Made by a program: the position numbers and the translations under genes. Below are positions 14,559-24,012 of a DNA stretch of 64,000 nucleotides, piece after piece. This DNA comes from JAXLQL01 sp046331625. Lineage in GTDB: Bacteria > Acidobacteriota > Terriglobia > Bryobacterales > Bryobacteraceae. Positions within the stretch are counted from its first letter, which is position 1; each line of letters opens with the position of its first letter. The DNA is taken from positions 186,001-250,000 of the forward strand of contig JAXLQL010000004.1 in assembly GCA_046331625.1 (NCBI GenBank). Direction: 5' to 3'. The notes under the pieces are model-generated. The model did not search any database and was not told the DNA's origin. It saw only the letters and a list, made by a program, of their open reading frames with translations.

Positions 14559-17274
14559 AGATGAACTCCGCGGTGTTGATGAGCACGTGAGCGAGGTTGG
14601 TCCAGGCCTCGGCGGCGTCTTGCTTGCGGTCGACGAAAGCGAGGGTCTCCTTGCGCTCCCAGGTTTCCGGAGCGCGGCCGAACGCGTCGAGGTACATGCG
14701 TTCGATGCGTTGCGCGGGATCCGTGCTCTCGGCGATCATGCGCTCGGCCCAACGGCGCGCTTCGCCGGCAATGAACTCGTTGTTGAGCATGAGCAGCGCT
14801 TGCGATGGAACCGTCGACGATCCGCGCGAGCCGATAGTGGAGATGGGCGGCGGATAGTCGAAGGCGAGGAACATCGGTGTGATGAAGTTCCGGCGGACTT
14901 GCAGGTAGATGCTACGGCGGCCGTCGCCATCGAGCGGTCCGGACTCGGGCTTGCCGCGGCCATCCTGATACTTGCTGATGTGCGGTTTCACGCTGGGGCC
15001 GTAGGGGATCATACGCAAGCTGCCGGAGACGGCGAGGATCGCGTCGCGAATCGCTTCGGCTTCGAGACGACGCACCGGCATGTGATGCAGCAGTTCGTTG
15101 CGCGGATCGGCTTGCGCGGTTTTCGGATCTTCGGTGCTCGCCATACGATAGGCGTCCGAGAGCAGCATGGCGCGATGCATCGCCTTCACGCTCCAACCGC
15201 TCTTGATGAATTCGAGCGCGAGCCAATCGAGCAGTTCGGGATGCGTGGGGCGCTCGCCGGTCTTGCCGAAGTTGTCGGCGGTGCGGACGAGGCCTTGTCC
15301 GAAATGCTGCTTCCAGATGCGGTTCACCATCACGCGCGCAGTAAGCGGATTGCGCGCACTCGCGATCCAATCGGCCACCTCGAGCCGGCCGCTGCCGTTG
15401 CGGAAGGTCTCAGGATTGTCACCGGCCATGATGCGGAGGAAGTGGCGCGGCACGGGATCGCCGAGGTTCTGGTGGCTGCCGCGCAAGTGCAGGCGCACGT
15501 CATGCGGGTCCTCGTCCTGGCTAAGCATGCCCCAGGACGACTCGGGGAATCGCGTCTCGAGTTCGGTGATCCGCGCTTGCAACGCGGCGGTCTCGTCCGC
15601 AGAAACGATGGCAGCGGTTGCGGGCGTCGGCGCGGTAGCGCCGGGTTCGTCAGCGGGCGGGGTGTCGTGATCGGAGAGCACGATGCGGTCGACCGCGATG
15701 TGACCGTCGCGGCTGCGGTCGACGATCTCGAAGTAGCAGGCGCGCCCGATCTCCTTGGTCATGCGTTGCGTCACCCAGTGGAAGCCTTGCTTGCCTTGCT
15801 TCACGGTGAAGTAGATGCTCTTGTAGTCGTCGGCGACCACGGTGACGCGGAGCGGCGTATTGTCGCGCAGGCGCGTGTCAGTAGGCGTGCCCGCCATGCG
15901 GATGTGGACCCACAGCTTGGGCATGGTGAACTTCTTCGAGGTGAGCGAACCGGCCAGGCGTTCAGTGGCTGCGCCGAACGAATCCGCGATGCCGGCTTGC
16001 GGCGCAGAGCCGAATGCATGTCCGGAGGTGGCCCAGCCTTCGTAGGAAGGCTTGTCGAAGTCTTCAAACAAAATGTCGCCATCGCGTAGTTTCGATTTCA
16101 CGGGCGCGGCGGCGGGCGTGGGCGCGAGCTTGGCTCGGAGTGAGGCGACATCGCGCTTGGCGCGCGCGATGGCGGCTGCGCGCTCGGGCGAGTCAATCAC
16201 GGCTTCGCGCACATAGGTGGAGTGCATCACGCCGGCGAGCGCGTAGTAGTCTTCGGTCGCGATGGGATCGAACTTGTGGTCGTGGCAGCGGGCGCAGGCG
16301 AGCGTGAGTCCGAGGAAGGCTTTGCCGAAGACGTCGATTTGGTTGTCAACCCTGTCGGCGCGCGACTTCACCGAATCGGTGGCGCTGTTGAGCACTTCGC
16401 CGAACCAGTACACTCCGGTGCCGAGCGGCGACTCAAGGATGGATCCATCCGCAGAGCGGCGCGGCTTGGCGATGAGGTCGCCGGCGATGTGTTCGCGGAT
16501 GAACTGATCATACGGCACGTCTTGTTGAAAGGCGCGGATGACGTAGTCGCGATAGCGCCAGGAGTCGAGCTTGTCGTTGTCGAACTCGTGGCCGTTGGTT
16601 TCGGCGAAGCGGACGAGGTCGAGCCAGTGGCGGGCTTGGCGTTCGCCGTAGGAGGGAGAGTCGAGCAGGCGGTCGATGACGGTGCGATAGGCGTTAGGCG
16701 AGGTGTCGGCGAGGAACTCGGCGATTTCGGCAGCGGAGGGGGGAAGTCCCGTAAGGTCATAGCGGACGCGGCGCAGCCACGCGGCTTTGTCGGCGGGGGG
16801 GGCGGCTTTGATGCCTTTCTCGCGGCGCTTGGCTTCCAGGAAGCGATCGATGGGGTTGCCGTTGCCGGAAGGCGGCTCCACGGCCTTGGGCTGTTGGAAG
16901 GCCCAGAACTCGCGGCCTTTGCGGTAGTCGATGCTGCCGCGATTGGCGGCAGTCGCGGACGCTTGGCGCGGATCGGGCGCGCCCATTTCGATCCAGCGGC
17001 GGAGGTCGGCGATGGAGTCGTCCGAGAGCTTGCCGGTGGGGGGCATGCGCAATGCGGGGTCAGTGTAGGAGACGGCGAGGAGGACGCGCTTGCGAGTGCG
17101 ATCGTCAGGCAGCGGCTCGTCGAGGCGGAGGCCGCCCATCGGGTTCTTGACCTTCGCACTGTGACAGGCGTAACACTTCTCGGCCAGAACGGGCCGGATC
17201 TTGGACTCGAAGAAGTCGGAGCTGGGCTGGGCCGCCGCGAACGAGGCAACGGCGAGCGCGAGCGTGATCCTCAT
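14548..17274 (-). CDS. PSCyt1-DUF1549-DUF1553 protein (planctomycete-type cytochrome)
   Basis: An exported 908-residue protein. The ATG at 17274 starts a clean signal peptide MRITLALAVASFAAAQ; a longer frame upstream lacks similarity. The N-terminal PSCyt1 domain has one heme-binding CYACH (about 37-41) and GGLRLD. DUF1549 (PSCyt2) follows with IDRFLEAKRREKGI, DLTGLPPSAAEIAEFLAD and LACARCHDHKFDPI, the last a CxxCH-type motif. A central beta-rich insert (about 370-530) resembles the LamG-like or F5/8-like inserts of this family. DUF1553 (PSD1) completes it with NPLTARVMVNRIWKQHFGQG, PTHPELLDWLA and EFIYVR. The protein is periplasmic or outer-membrane-associated, with heme-dependent redox chemistry inferred. 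It is translationally coupled to the DUF1501 gene. Confidence 0.9.
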   Translation of the reverse strand: MRITLALAVASFAAAQPSSDFFESKIRPVLAEKCYACHSAKVKNPMGGLRLDEPLPDDRTRKRVLLAVSYTDPALRMPPTGKLSDDSIADLRRWIEMGAPDPRQASATAANRGSIDYRKGREFWAFQQPKAVEPPSGNGNPIDRFLEAKRREKGIKAAPPADKAAWLRRVRYDLTGLPPSAAEIAEFLADTSPNAYRTVIDRLLDSPSYGERQARHWLDLVRFAETNGHEFDNDKLDSWRYRDYVIRAFQQDVPYDQFIREHIAGDLIAKPRRSADGSILESPLGTGVYWFGEVLNSATDSVKSRADRVDNQIDVFGKAFLGLTLACARCHDHKFDPIATEDYYALAGVMHSTYVREAVIDSPERAAAIARAKRDVASLRAKLAPTPAAAPVKSKLRDGDILFEDFDKPSYEGWATSGHAFGSAPQAGIADSFGAATERLAGSLTSKKFTMPKLWVHIRMAGTPTDTRLRDNTPLRVTVVADDYKSIYFTVKQGKQGFHWVTQRMTKEIGRACYFEIVDRSRDGHIAVDRIVLSDHDTPPADEPGATAPTPATAAIVSADETAALQARITELETRFPESSWGMLSQDEDPHDVRLHLRGSHQNLGDPVPRHFLRIMAGDNPETFRNGSGRLEVADWIASARNPLTARVMVNRIWKQHFGQGLVRTADNFGKTGERPTHPELLDWLALEFIKSGWSVKAMHRAMLLSDAYRMASTEDPKTAQADPRNELLHHMPVRRLEAEAIRDAILAVSGSLRMIPYGPSVKPHISKYQDGRGKPESGPLDGDGRRSIYLQVRRNFITPMFLAFDYPPPISTIGSRGSSTVPSQALLMLNNEFIAGEARRWAERMIAESTDPAQRIERMYLDAFGRAPETWERKETLAFVDRKQDAAEAWTNLAHVLINTAEFIYVR

Positions 17275-17382
17275 GGCCGTATTATCTCGCGAGTTGGGCT
17301 CGGGGCTGGAGCCGCTTCGTGCAAAGATCGATGAAACGCGGAAAGCGCCCGAGGCGTCGGTAGCGCAAAGGAGTTGCGTGCC

Positions 17383-19053
17383 ATGCCGTGGACTATTGTC
17401 GTAGCAGTCCTGGCGGCGGCGCTCGCCACCGCCCAACCCATCGCCGTTGCAGGCGGGCCTCTGCGCCCGGGGAACAACACTGGCCAGCCCAAGTTCAAGC
17501 CCGAAGAGCTGTGCAACCTCGAAGGCACCGTGAAAGACGAGCAGACGGACCAGCCGATCGGAAAGGCGAGCCTGCTGCTCTATCGAGTCTCAGGCAGCCA
17601 GCCTTACTCTTCAAGCAGTGACGCCTCGGGTAAGTTCGCGTTCAAAGGCGTGGAGCCGGGGCAATACCGTATGTCGGTGAGTCGCACTGGTTATGCGCGG
17701 CTCGAGTACGGTGCGTCATCGGGATCGCGCCCGGGCACCACGCTGCGGCTCGAGAAGTCACAGGCATTGAAAGGGCTCGACGTGAAGCTGACGCCGCACG
17801 CGGTGATCACGGGTAGAGTGGTGGATAGCGACGGAGAGCCGGTGGCTTGGGCTCAGGTGCAGGCTTTGCGGTCGAGCTTCCGCAGCGGCAAGAAGCAGTG
17901 GCTGCCGTTTGGGAATGCTTCCACGAACGATCTGGGCGAGTACCGGATGTTCGGGTTGTCGGCGGGGCGTTACCTGGTGAGCGCCATCTCGAGGTCTTTC
18001 GATCAGGGTGATGGAGCGATCGACGCCAGCGGGCGCGAAGGGAGCGAGGGGCCTGTGCTGACTTATCATCCTGGAGTTACAGAGTCCGAGCAAGGCAGCC
18101 AGGTCAACGTACCGAAGGGCGGGCGCGTGCAAGGAATCGACATTGCACTGGCGAAGGGCAAAGGCTATGTGGTCAAGGGGCGCGTCACTGGCATGCCGAA
18201 CCGGAGCACTCCGGTGATGGCGATGTTGTACCCGCGGAACCCGGAGATCGGAATGATGGGGCTCGACCGGGGATTTGCGCAGGTTCAGCCGGACGGGACT
18301 TTCGAGATCCGAAGGGTGCGACCGGGTCTGTATACGGTGAACGTGCAGGTGCAGGACCAGGAGAGCCGGCTGAGCGGGCGCGCCGACGTCGACGTGGTCG
18401 ATGGGGACGCCGGCAATGTCTCGGTGATACTGCAGGCGGGCTTCGAGGTGAAGGGCACGGTGCGAGTGGAGGGCGGAGGTTCGGCCAAGCTCGACGAGTG
18501 CCGTGTGTCGCTCACTCCGAAGGTGCAGGGAGGGTTCCTTTACTTTGGAGGAGGCGGCGGCGCGATCAAGGATGACGGCTCATTCGCGCTGCGCGACATA
18601 CGACAGGGTAAGTACACGGTTCGCTTGTACAAGATGCCGGACGGGCACTATCTGAAGTCGGCGCGGATGGGGCCGGCGGATGCGATGGCTGACGACTTCG
18701 AGATCGGCGGTCCGGGTGAGTTGGAACTGGTACTGAGTTCGAAGGCGGCCAAAGTGGAAGGCTCGGTGACGAACGCGAAAGGCGAAGCTGCTTCGGCCAC
18801 GGTACTGGTGATTGGCACGGACAAGAACCGGCAGGGGACGCAGAACGTTACTACGGATCAATCGGGGCGATTCACCGTGCAGGGGCTGGCTCCGGGTGAC
18901 TATAGCGTGATCGCGATCGAGGACTACGAGCCGGGCATGGATCAAGTGCCGGAGTTCTTGAAACTGAACTCGAAGTTCGTGGAGAAGGTCACGTTGCGGG
19001 AGGGTTCGGCGGAGGCGAAGACACTGAAGTCGACACTGGCGATACTCGAGTAA
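17383..19053 (+). CDS. Exported protein built of carboxypeptidase-regulatory-like domains
   Basis: A 556-residue protein; the ATG at 17383 sits 9 bases after AAAGGAG. A signal peptide (MPWTIVVAVLAAALATAQ) is followed by repeated beta-sandwich units of the carboxypeptidase-regulatory-like/CNA-B type. Each has the flow G-x-V-x-D, S-D-A-S-G-K-F-A-F, G-V-E-P-G-Q-Y. Examples are EGTVKDEQTDQPIGKASL, TNDLGEYRMFGLSAGRYLV, GTFEIRRVRPGLYTVNVQ, VEGSVTNAKGEAAS and TDQSGRFTVQGLAPGDYSV. There is no enzyme domain, TonB plug or barrel. Bryobacterales encode many such proteins; a periplasmic or surface polysaccharide-related role is a guess. The gene is divergent from the DUF1553 gene, with 108 bases between starts. 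Confidence 0.85.
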   Translation: MPWTIVVAVLAAALATAQPIAVAGGPLRPGNNTGQPKFKPEELCNLEGTVKDEQTDQPIGKASLLLYRVSGSQPYSSSSDASGKFAFKGVEPGQYRMSVSRTGYARLEYGASSGSRPGTTLRLEKSQALKGLDVKLTPHAVITGRVVDSDGEPVAWAQVQALRSSFRSGKKQWLPFGNASTNDLGEYRMFGLSAGRYLVSAISRSFDQGDGAIDASGREGSEGPVLTYHPGVTESEQGSQVNVPKGGRVQGIDIALAKGKGYVVKGRVTGMPNRSTPVMAMLYPRNPEIGMMGLDRGFAQVQPDGTFEIRRVRPGLYTVNVQVQDQESRLSGRADVDVVDGDAGNVSVILQAGFEVKGTVRVEGGGSAKLDECRVSLTPKVQGGFLYFGGGGGAIKDDGSFALRDIRQGKYTVRLYKMPDGHYLKSARMGPADAMADDFEIGGPGELELVLSSKAAKVEGSVTNAKGEAASATVLVIGTDKNRQGTQNVTTDQSGRFTVQGLAPGDYSVIAIEDYEPGMDQVPEFLKLNSKFVEKVTLREGSAEAKTLKSTLAILE

Positions 19054-19059
19054 GAGAGA

Positions 19060-19074
19060 GGGGGGGGGGGGGGG
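19060..19074 (+). repeat. Poly-G tract of 15
   Basis: An uninterrupted run of 15 G bases just after the stop of the regulatory-like-domain gene, running directly into the palindromic repeat copy 2. Tracts this long slip in replication and in sequencing, so the exact length is uncertain. It lies outside any coding region. Confidence 0.85.
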
Positions 19075-19101
19075 ACTGAAGTCCCGCGCTGGCTGAAGCC
19101 C
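19071..19101 (+). repeat. Dispersed palindromic repeat, copy 2
   Basis: Same unit as at 14500-14530: a G-run leading into GGGACTGAAGTCCCGCG, then CTGGCTGAAG, with one base changed in the spacer. It lies between two convergent genes and could act as a hairpin on either transcript. It is intergenic. Confidence 0.8.
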
Positions 19102-19117
19102 GCCCTACACGTGTAAC

Positions 19118-19798
19118 TCAGTGGCGCGGGGCGGGAGCGCGGTAAACGTAGATAGCGCCACCGAGGATATCGCCTTCCTGGAACTTACTTGGCCGTTTGA
19201 TGGCGGGGTCATTATTGTGGCAGGCAACACAGCGGGCGCTGGAGGCGGCGGCGGGGCGAGCGGCGATGGTCCACGAGCCGGCTTGGGTTTCATAGTGCTG
19301 CTCGCCTTTGGCGAAGGCGGTCATGGCTTCACGGGCGATGGGGTAGATGGTGTTCCAATCGGGGAAATCCGGTTTGGGCGCATTCACCGGGGGAAGGACC
19401 TTGGCATACTGCAACAGACGGGAAGTCCCCTGTGTAACGATCCCGGGGCCTTTCATGGCGCGATAGCTGAATTCGGCTGGATCGGTGCGGAGCACGGACT
19501 CGCCGAACAGGTACATGCCGAGTTGCACCTGCTGGCTTTCGAGTTCGGCTACCAACTTCCGTTCGGCGTCATCGCGCGGTATGAAGTCCCTGACGGCGAA
19601 CTTGGTGGGAGCAAAGTGGCGGCCAAAGGAACTGGGCCTCATGACGCGCGACAAGCCGAGTTCCTTGGGCAGGGGTTCGGCGAGACGCTGTTGTACGAAG
19701 CCATCGAATTGATCGATCAGCGGCTCGATGCGGGCTTCGGGATTCCGGTATGCAAACGCGGCCGCGAGGGCCACTGCGAATAGAACGAATGCTCTCAT
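19118..19798 (-). CDS. Exported heme-binding protein with one CxxCH (Tll0287-like, tentative)
   Basis: A 226-residue protein. The ATG at 19798 has GGAGGTG close upstream and opens a signal peptide MRAFVLFAVALAAAFAY. The body is alpha-helical and charged, with FDGFVQQRLAEPLPKELGLS, RDFIPRDDAERKLVAELESQ, and near the C-terminus RCVACHNNDPAIKRPSKF, a single c-type heme motif (CVACH). The spacing and the tail EGDILGGAIYVYRAP resemble Tll0287-like/DUF3365 periplasmic heme sensors or cytochromes, but I am not sure of the family. The enlarged 5' extension reads into upstream sequence with no similarity. It lies downstream of the Oar-like receptor on the same strand, beyond a hairpin terminator. Confidence 0.75.
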   Translation of the reverse strand: MRAFVLFAVALAAAFAYRNPEARIEPLIDQFDGFVQQRLAEPLPKELGLSRVMRPSSFGRHFAPTKFAVRDFIPRDDAERKLVAELESQQVQLGMYLFGESVLRTDPAEFSYRAMKGPGIVTQGTSRLLQYAKVLPPVNAPKPDFPDWNTIYPIAREAMTAFAKGEQHYETQAGSWTIAARPAAASSARCVACHNNDPAIKRPSKFQEGDILGGAIYVYRAPAPRH

Positions 19799-19862
19799 GC
19801 ATTCACCTCCACGTGGGATATTGGACGTGCGAGTCAGCCGAATTGTTCCGGCGAAAAGCAAA

Positions 19863-19890
19863 CCGGGCTTCCTCGCGAAGGGAAGCCCGG
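19863..19890 (-). terminator. Rho-independent-like terminator after the TonB-receptor gene
   Basis: A perfect 10-base stem, CCGGGCTTCC with GGAAGCCCGG, encloses an 8-base loop. It lies 28 bases past the receptor stop on the minus strand and is followed in that direction by TTTGCTTTTCGCC. The stem is strong and the T-tract interrupted, so termination is likely but perhaps incomplete. Confidence 0.7.
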
Positions 19891-19917
19891 CGTTTCACAG
19901 CAAACTGGACTGAAGTA

Positions 19918-22900
19918 CTAGAAGATATACTTCAGCGCGAACTGCAGTTGGCGCATGTTGGTGCGCGTTCCGCCGATCACGCCGAAGTTCTGCGGGTTGG
20001 TGATATTGCCGGCCGCATCGCGCTGGATTTGGCCGACGTTGGTGTCGGGGTTGCCCCAGTTGGGATGGTTCGGGATGTTGAAGGCCTCGAACCGGAACTG
20101 GATTTTGTGGTTCTCGGAGATGGCGAAATCCTTGAGCGTGGAGAAGTCCCACGCGAAGATGGAAGGACTGATGAGCGTGTTGCGGCCCACATTGCCGAAC
20201 GTGCCGAACGGCTGCACGATATAGGCGGCCGGGTTGTACCAGCGTTGCGGGTCGTGGTTCGAGAGGTTGGGATCGACGCCCGAGATGTAGTTCGGACGAT
20301 CGAAGCCGGCGCCGGTATTCGAACGGTCACTGCCGCTGACCACCGTGAGCGGGAAGCCCGTGCTCAGGGTGAAGATCGAGCCCAACTGCCAGCCGCCTAC
20401 TACGGCGTTGGCCACGGGATTCGAGATGCTGAACTGGCGGCCTTTGCCTACCGGCAAATCATAGAGGACCGACGTGACGGCGCGGTGCCGGGTGTCGAAG
20501 CTCGAATAGCCGCGTTCGCAGCGCATGCAATAGCTGTTCTGCGGGAACAGGGTATCGCCATCGTTGACGCGGATGCCGCTGGTTTCGTCGAGCGACTTCG
20601 CGTAGGTGTACGACACGAGTGCACTGAGGCCGTTCGAGTACTTCTTGGTCAGCTTCATGCCGAGCGAGTTGTAGTTGCCGCGGCCGCCGTTATCCACCAA
20701 CTGAATGCGGCCGAAGTTCGGATACGGCGACCGGCTGATGACCGATCCCGTGGGACCCGGAATCGCCTCGTTCACCGCGCGGAGCGATTCGAGCATGCGC
20801 GAAACCGAGCCGAGGTAGCCGATTTCGAAAGCGAGGTTCTGGCGGAACTCGCGCTGCACGTTGAACAGGTACTGCATGACGTACGGCGTGCGGCGGTCAT
20901 ACAGGTTCGAGAACGTGTAGGGTTGGGGAACCTGAGCGAGCGCGCCGGCGATTTCCTTGAACGCGTTGTTCCACTGGCGGTCCGGGAAGTCACTGACGGC
21001 TTCCTGACGGAAGCGGCCGGCGATGTTGCGCGCCATGTCGAAACGCGGGTTGCCGGTGTCTTGCGTGTAGAACATGCCGGCGCCGGTGCGGATGACCCAG
21101 CGGTCCGTCGGGCTCCAGGTGAGGCCGATGCGGGGAGCGAAGTCATTGTTGTCGCGCTTGACCATGCGGTCACCCAGGCGCCCGTCTTGCACGACGTCGA
21201 TGTTCGGCCAGCGCACGACGATGCCGTCATAAGGATTGCTCCCGTTGCCTTGGCGAACGAACACGGGGTAACGGCTTCGGTCGGATACGTTCGGCACCGA
21301 GTCCATGTAAGGGATCGCGGCCGAGAAGAGCTTGCCGGTGGTGTCTTTCCACGGCGGGGTGTTCTCGTAGCGAAGGCCGACGGCCACCGTGATGCGGTTG
21401 GTGACCTTCCAGGAGTCGTCGACGTAGAAGTTGAACGACGTGGCGCGGAAGCGCGCGCTGCCGATGGCAACGGCGGTTTCCGGGCGGCGAATCTCGCCGA
21501 GCAGGAAGTCCGCGAATGAGTTGCCACCCCCGGCCGAAGGCGTCTGGCGCGTCGCGTTGATTTCGAAGCCGAACGAACCGCGGGCGAACTGGTTGCCGTC
21601 CTGGTTGAACTGATCGTTGCGCACTTCGCCGCCGAAGCGGATGGTGTGACGTCCGCGGATCCACGAGGTGTTGTTCAAGAACTGCATGGAGCGGTTCTTG
21701 TTTTCGTAGGGGCCTTCGGAGTCATCACCGAGTCCGCTGTAGCCGGCGAAGCCTACCGACGGGATGCCCCAGGTGATGGGAGCGCCGGTGTTGAGGCCGG
21801 GGATGGCGAGTTCCTTCACCACGTCACGGACGCCGGCGAGTTCGCGGGCGGTGGAGTTGTAGAAGCGCGTGTAGCCAAAGCGGGTTTCGTTGACCACGTT
21901 CGCTGAAAGCGTGCGGGTGTTGGTGCCCATGTACTGCTCGACGTTGGTGAGCACCTGCGAGCCATTGAGGCGGAGGCCCTGGTTGAACTGCACTTCATCG
22001 CCCCAGCTATAGCGGCCGGACCACTGCGACTTGGAAGACTCGACGAAGTCCATGCGGAGGATGAACTGGTCACGATTGATAGGAGCGCCTTGCGCCTGCT
22101 GATAGTTGAGGCCGGTGCCGGGCAAGTTGGGTTGGCGGTAGAAGCCGTCGATGAGCTTCTTGGAAATCGGCTCGATGCGGCTGCTGGGAATGATGAAGCC
22201 CGGGAAAGGCGTTGACGTCACGGCCGTGCCGGAGCCTGTGCGCGTCTTGGGATCGAAGATACCGCCGTTGACGGTGCTGAAGTCGCCACCTTGTTGGGCC
22301 GTGGTGGGCAACTGATAGAGCGCCTGCGATTGGCGGCGTTGGCGGAATGCCTCGTAGTTCCCCATGAAGAACAGGCGATCCTTGCCGTTGAACACTTTCG
22401 GGATCCACACCGGACCACCGAAGGTTCCACCATATTGATTCCACTTGAAGGGATCCTTGGGCGGGCGCGCGGTGCGGAAGGCGTAGTTCTTGGCGTCGAG
22501 CTTGTCATTGCGGAGGAACTCGAATGCGGTGCCGTGGAACTGGTTGGTGCCCGACTTGGTGAGCACGTTGATCTGCGTGGTGGCGCGGCCGAACTCGGCG
22601 GGATAGATGCCCGTCTGGACCTTGAACTCCTGGAGCGCATCGATCGAGGGCTGGATCACGAAGGTGTTGAAGTTCGGATCGGTGTTCTCGACGCCATCGA
22701 GCGAGTAATGGTTGAAGGCGCTGCGCTGGCCGCCGACCGAGATGGACTGCTCGGCGCGGAAGGCTCCCTGGCGCGAGCGGGCTTGGCCGGCGCTGGGGAA
22801 TCCAGTGGAGGTGTTGGGCGCGAGCGAGACGAGTTGGAGGTAGTTGCGGCCGTTGAGCGGGAGCTCGACGATGCGCTTGTTCTCGACGACGGTACCGATG

Positions 22901-23286
22901 GTGGCGTTTTCGGTGGTGAGCAACTGGACGGTGCCGGAGACTTCGACGGTTTCGGAGACCGAGCCGACGGCCATGTCGAGGTCGAGACGGACGGTTTGCT
23001 GGACCTGGACTTCGACCGACGACGTGGCGGTCTTGAAGCCTTGCTTTTCGGCGCGCACGTTGTAGTTTCCGGGCGCGAGGGAGGGGAAGGCGTAGACGCC
23101 AGCTTCGTTCGAGACTGTGGAACGAGTGGCGTTGGTTCCGGTGTTGGTGATGGTGACGTTCACGCCGGGCACGACGGCGCCCTGGGTGTCGCGAACTTCA
23201 CCGGTGATTTCGCCGAAGGTCTGGCCGAAGACGGGCAGACTGAGCAGGAGGCAGAACGCTGCCAATGCTAGCAACTTGGTTTTCAT
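19918..23286 (-). CDS. Oar-like TonB-dependent receptor with carboxypeptidase-regulatory-like N-terminus
   Basis: A 1122-residue outer-membrane protein. The signal peptide (MKTKLLALAAFCLLLSLPVFG) is followed by a regulatory-like Ig domain (GEITGEVRDTQGAVVPGVNV, SNEAGVYAFPSLAPGNYNVR). A plug-like region follows: VVENKRIVELPLNGRNYLQL, then LDGVENTDPNFNTFVIQPS and EFGRATTQINVLTKSGTN. A large beta-barrel ends in the terminal aromatic residue of QLQFALKYIF, as required for outer-membrane insertion. This architecture is known as Oar/CarboxypepD_reg-TonB in Acidobacteria; substrates are usually unassigned, with carbohydrate polymers a common guess. Acidobacteria carry dozens of copies. No SusD partner is nearby. 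A hairpin terminator lies 28 bases downstream. Confidence 0.92.
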   Translation of the reverse strand: MKTKLLALAAFCLLLSLPVFGQTFGEITGEVRDTQGAVVPGVNVTITNTGTNATRSTVSNEAGVYAFPSLAPGNYNVRAEKQGFKTATSSVEVQVQQTVRLDLDMAVGSVSETVEVSGTVQLLTTENATIGTVVENKRIVELPLNGRNYLQLVSLAPNTSTGFPSAGQARSRQGAFRAEQSISVGGQRSAFNHYSLDGVENTDPNFNTFVIQPSIDALQEFKVQTGIYPAEFGRATTQINVLTKSGTNQFHGTAFEFLRNDKLDAKNYAFRTARPPKDPFKWNQYGGTFGGPVWIPKVFNGKDRLFFMGNYEAFRQRRQSQALYQLPTTAQQGGDFSTVNGGIFDPKTRTGSGTAVTSTPFPGFIIPSSRIEPISKKLIDGFYRQPNLPGTGLNYQQAQGAPINRDQFILRMDFVESSKSQWSGRYSWGDEVQFNQGLRLNGSQVLTNVEQYMGTNTRTLSANVVNETRFGYTRFYNSTARELAGVRDVVKELAIPGLNTGAPITWGIPSVGFAGYSGLGDDSEGPYENKNRSMQFLNNTSWIRGRHTIRFGGEVRNDQFNQDGNQFARGSFGFEINATRQTPSAGGGNSFADFLLGEIRRPETAVAIGSARFRATSFNFYVDDSWKVTNRITVAVGLRYENTPPWKDTTGKLFSAAIPYMDSVPNVSDRSRYPVFVRQGNGSNPYDGIVVRWPNIDVVQDGRLGDRMVKRDNNDFAPRIGLTWSPTDRWVIRTGAGMFYTQDTGNPRFDMARNIAGRFRQEAVSDFPDRQWNNAFKEIAGALAQVPQPYTFSNLYDRRTPYVMQYLFNVQREFRQNLAFEIGYLGSVSRMLESLRAVNEAIPGPTGSVISRSPYPNFGRIQLVDNGGRGNYNSLGMKLTKKYSNGLSALVSYTYAKSLDETSGIRVNDGDTLFPQNSYCMRCERGYSSFDTRHRAVTSVLYDLPVGKGRQFSISNPVANAVVGGWQLGSIFTLSTGFPLTVVSGSDRSNTGAGFDRPNYISGVDPNLSNHDPQRWYNPAAYIVQPFGTFGNVGRNTLISPSIFAWDFSTLKDFAISENHKIQFRFEAFNIPNHPNWGNPDTNVGQIQRDAAGNITNPQNFGVIGGTRTNMRQLQFALKYIF

Positions 23287-23338
23287 AAGGTAGAGGACCC
23301 CGGGGGATAAAATCCCACTTCTATCACGCTACAGGAGC

Positions 23339-23596
23339 ATGACGGACAAGTCAAATCAGGTTGAGGATGATGGCTACTCCCAGTGGTGCGGAGAGTGCGC
23401 AGTGGACAAGGGTGTATCGGGCTCCGGGTTCATCTGGGTGGAATACAGGTCTCGTCCCGACGGTCGTTATATAGATTGTTATATGTATCAAAAGGTCGTA
23501 TCACAGATTCCAGAACACACATTTGGTACTCACCAACCAGAACAGCCTTGTAATCCACAAGGAGTTCCACGTACAATCAAGGTGTTCGTCGAGTAG
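23339..23596 (+). CDS. Small hypothetical protein
   Basis: An 85-residue frame from the ATG at 23339, with AGGAG only 2 bases ahead of the start. The sequence has a CxxC pair (WCGEC) and GSGFIWVEYRSRPDGRY, and is acidic and aromatic-rich. I recognise no family. Base composition is more AT-rich than the surrounding genes, which may indicate recent transfer or a non-coding stretch. It is upstream of the HicB/HicA-like pair on the same strand. Expression is uncertain. Confidence 0.35.
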   Translation: MTDKSNQVEDDGYSQWCGECAVDKGVSGSGFIWVEYRSRPDGRYIDCYMYQKVVSQIPEHTFGTHQPEQPCNPQGVPRTIKVFVE

Positions 23597-23664
23597 GCTG
23601 TGGATAAGCTGTGGAAACCAGTTCGCATGTCTGCTCGAAGACTCATGCTTCGGAGTTCCTCAGA

Positions 23665-24012
23665 ATGAAGCTTTCTCTCCATTATTTGGTCTACGGTTCG
23701 GGTTCACGCACGATCGCTCATTGTCTCGACTTCGACCTCGTCGCTAGCGCTGAGTCAACGGCTGAAGCGGTCAGGCGGCTCGGGTTTCTGGTCAAGAGCC
23801 ACGTCGCGGTAGCCGTAAGAGATGGGAACGCGGTGTCGTTGCAACATCGAGCACCCGAACAATACTGGGAACGATTTCGCCAGCTCAAAGAAGCTGGCCT
23901 ACAGGACTTTTCAGGCGGTTCTGCCGGAAACGTCGTCACCTCGCCGGAAACGGGATGGTCGGTCGAGATGGCGTCGAGTCCGGGGCGGGAACCGCTGAAT
24001 GCTCTACAGTGA
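23665..24012 (+). CDS. HicB-like antitoxin candidate
   Basis: A 115-residue protein from the ATG at 23665, which has GGAG about 10 bases upstream. It begins MKLSLHYLVYGSGSRTIAHC, then LDFDLVASAESTAEAVRRL, LVKSHVAVAVRDGN and LQHRAPEQYWERFRQLKEAG. The N-terminal beta-alpha-beta with H-C-L-D-F-D-L-x-A is the partial RNase H-like fold of HicB and related antitoxins. A C-terminal DNA-binding domain is not clear. The stop overlaps the start of the HicA-like gene by 14 bases, so translation is coupled. The order antitoxin-then-toxin is the reverse of canonical hicAB but common in environmental variants. Confidence 0.6.
   Translation: MKLSLHYLVYGSGSRTIAHCLDFDLVASAESTAEAVRRLGFLVKSHVAVAVRDGNAVSLQHRAPEQYWERFRQLKEAGLQDFSGGSAGNVVTSPETGWSVEMASSPGREPLNALQ

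Noticed and set aside
19750..21519. 589-residue open frame on the plus strand opposite the Oar-like receptor
   Set aside because: It is the antisense shadow of a clearly conserved gene in GC-rich DNA; composition is Arg/Ala/Val-rich with no motif.
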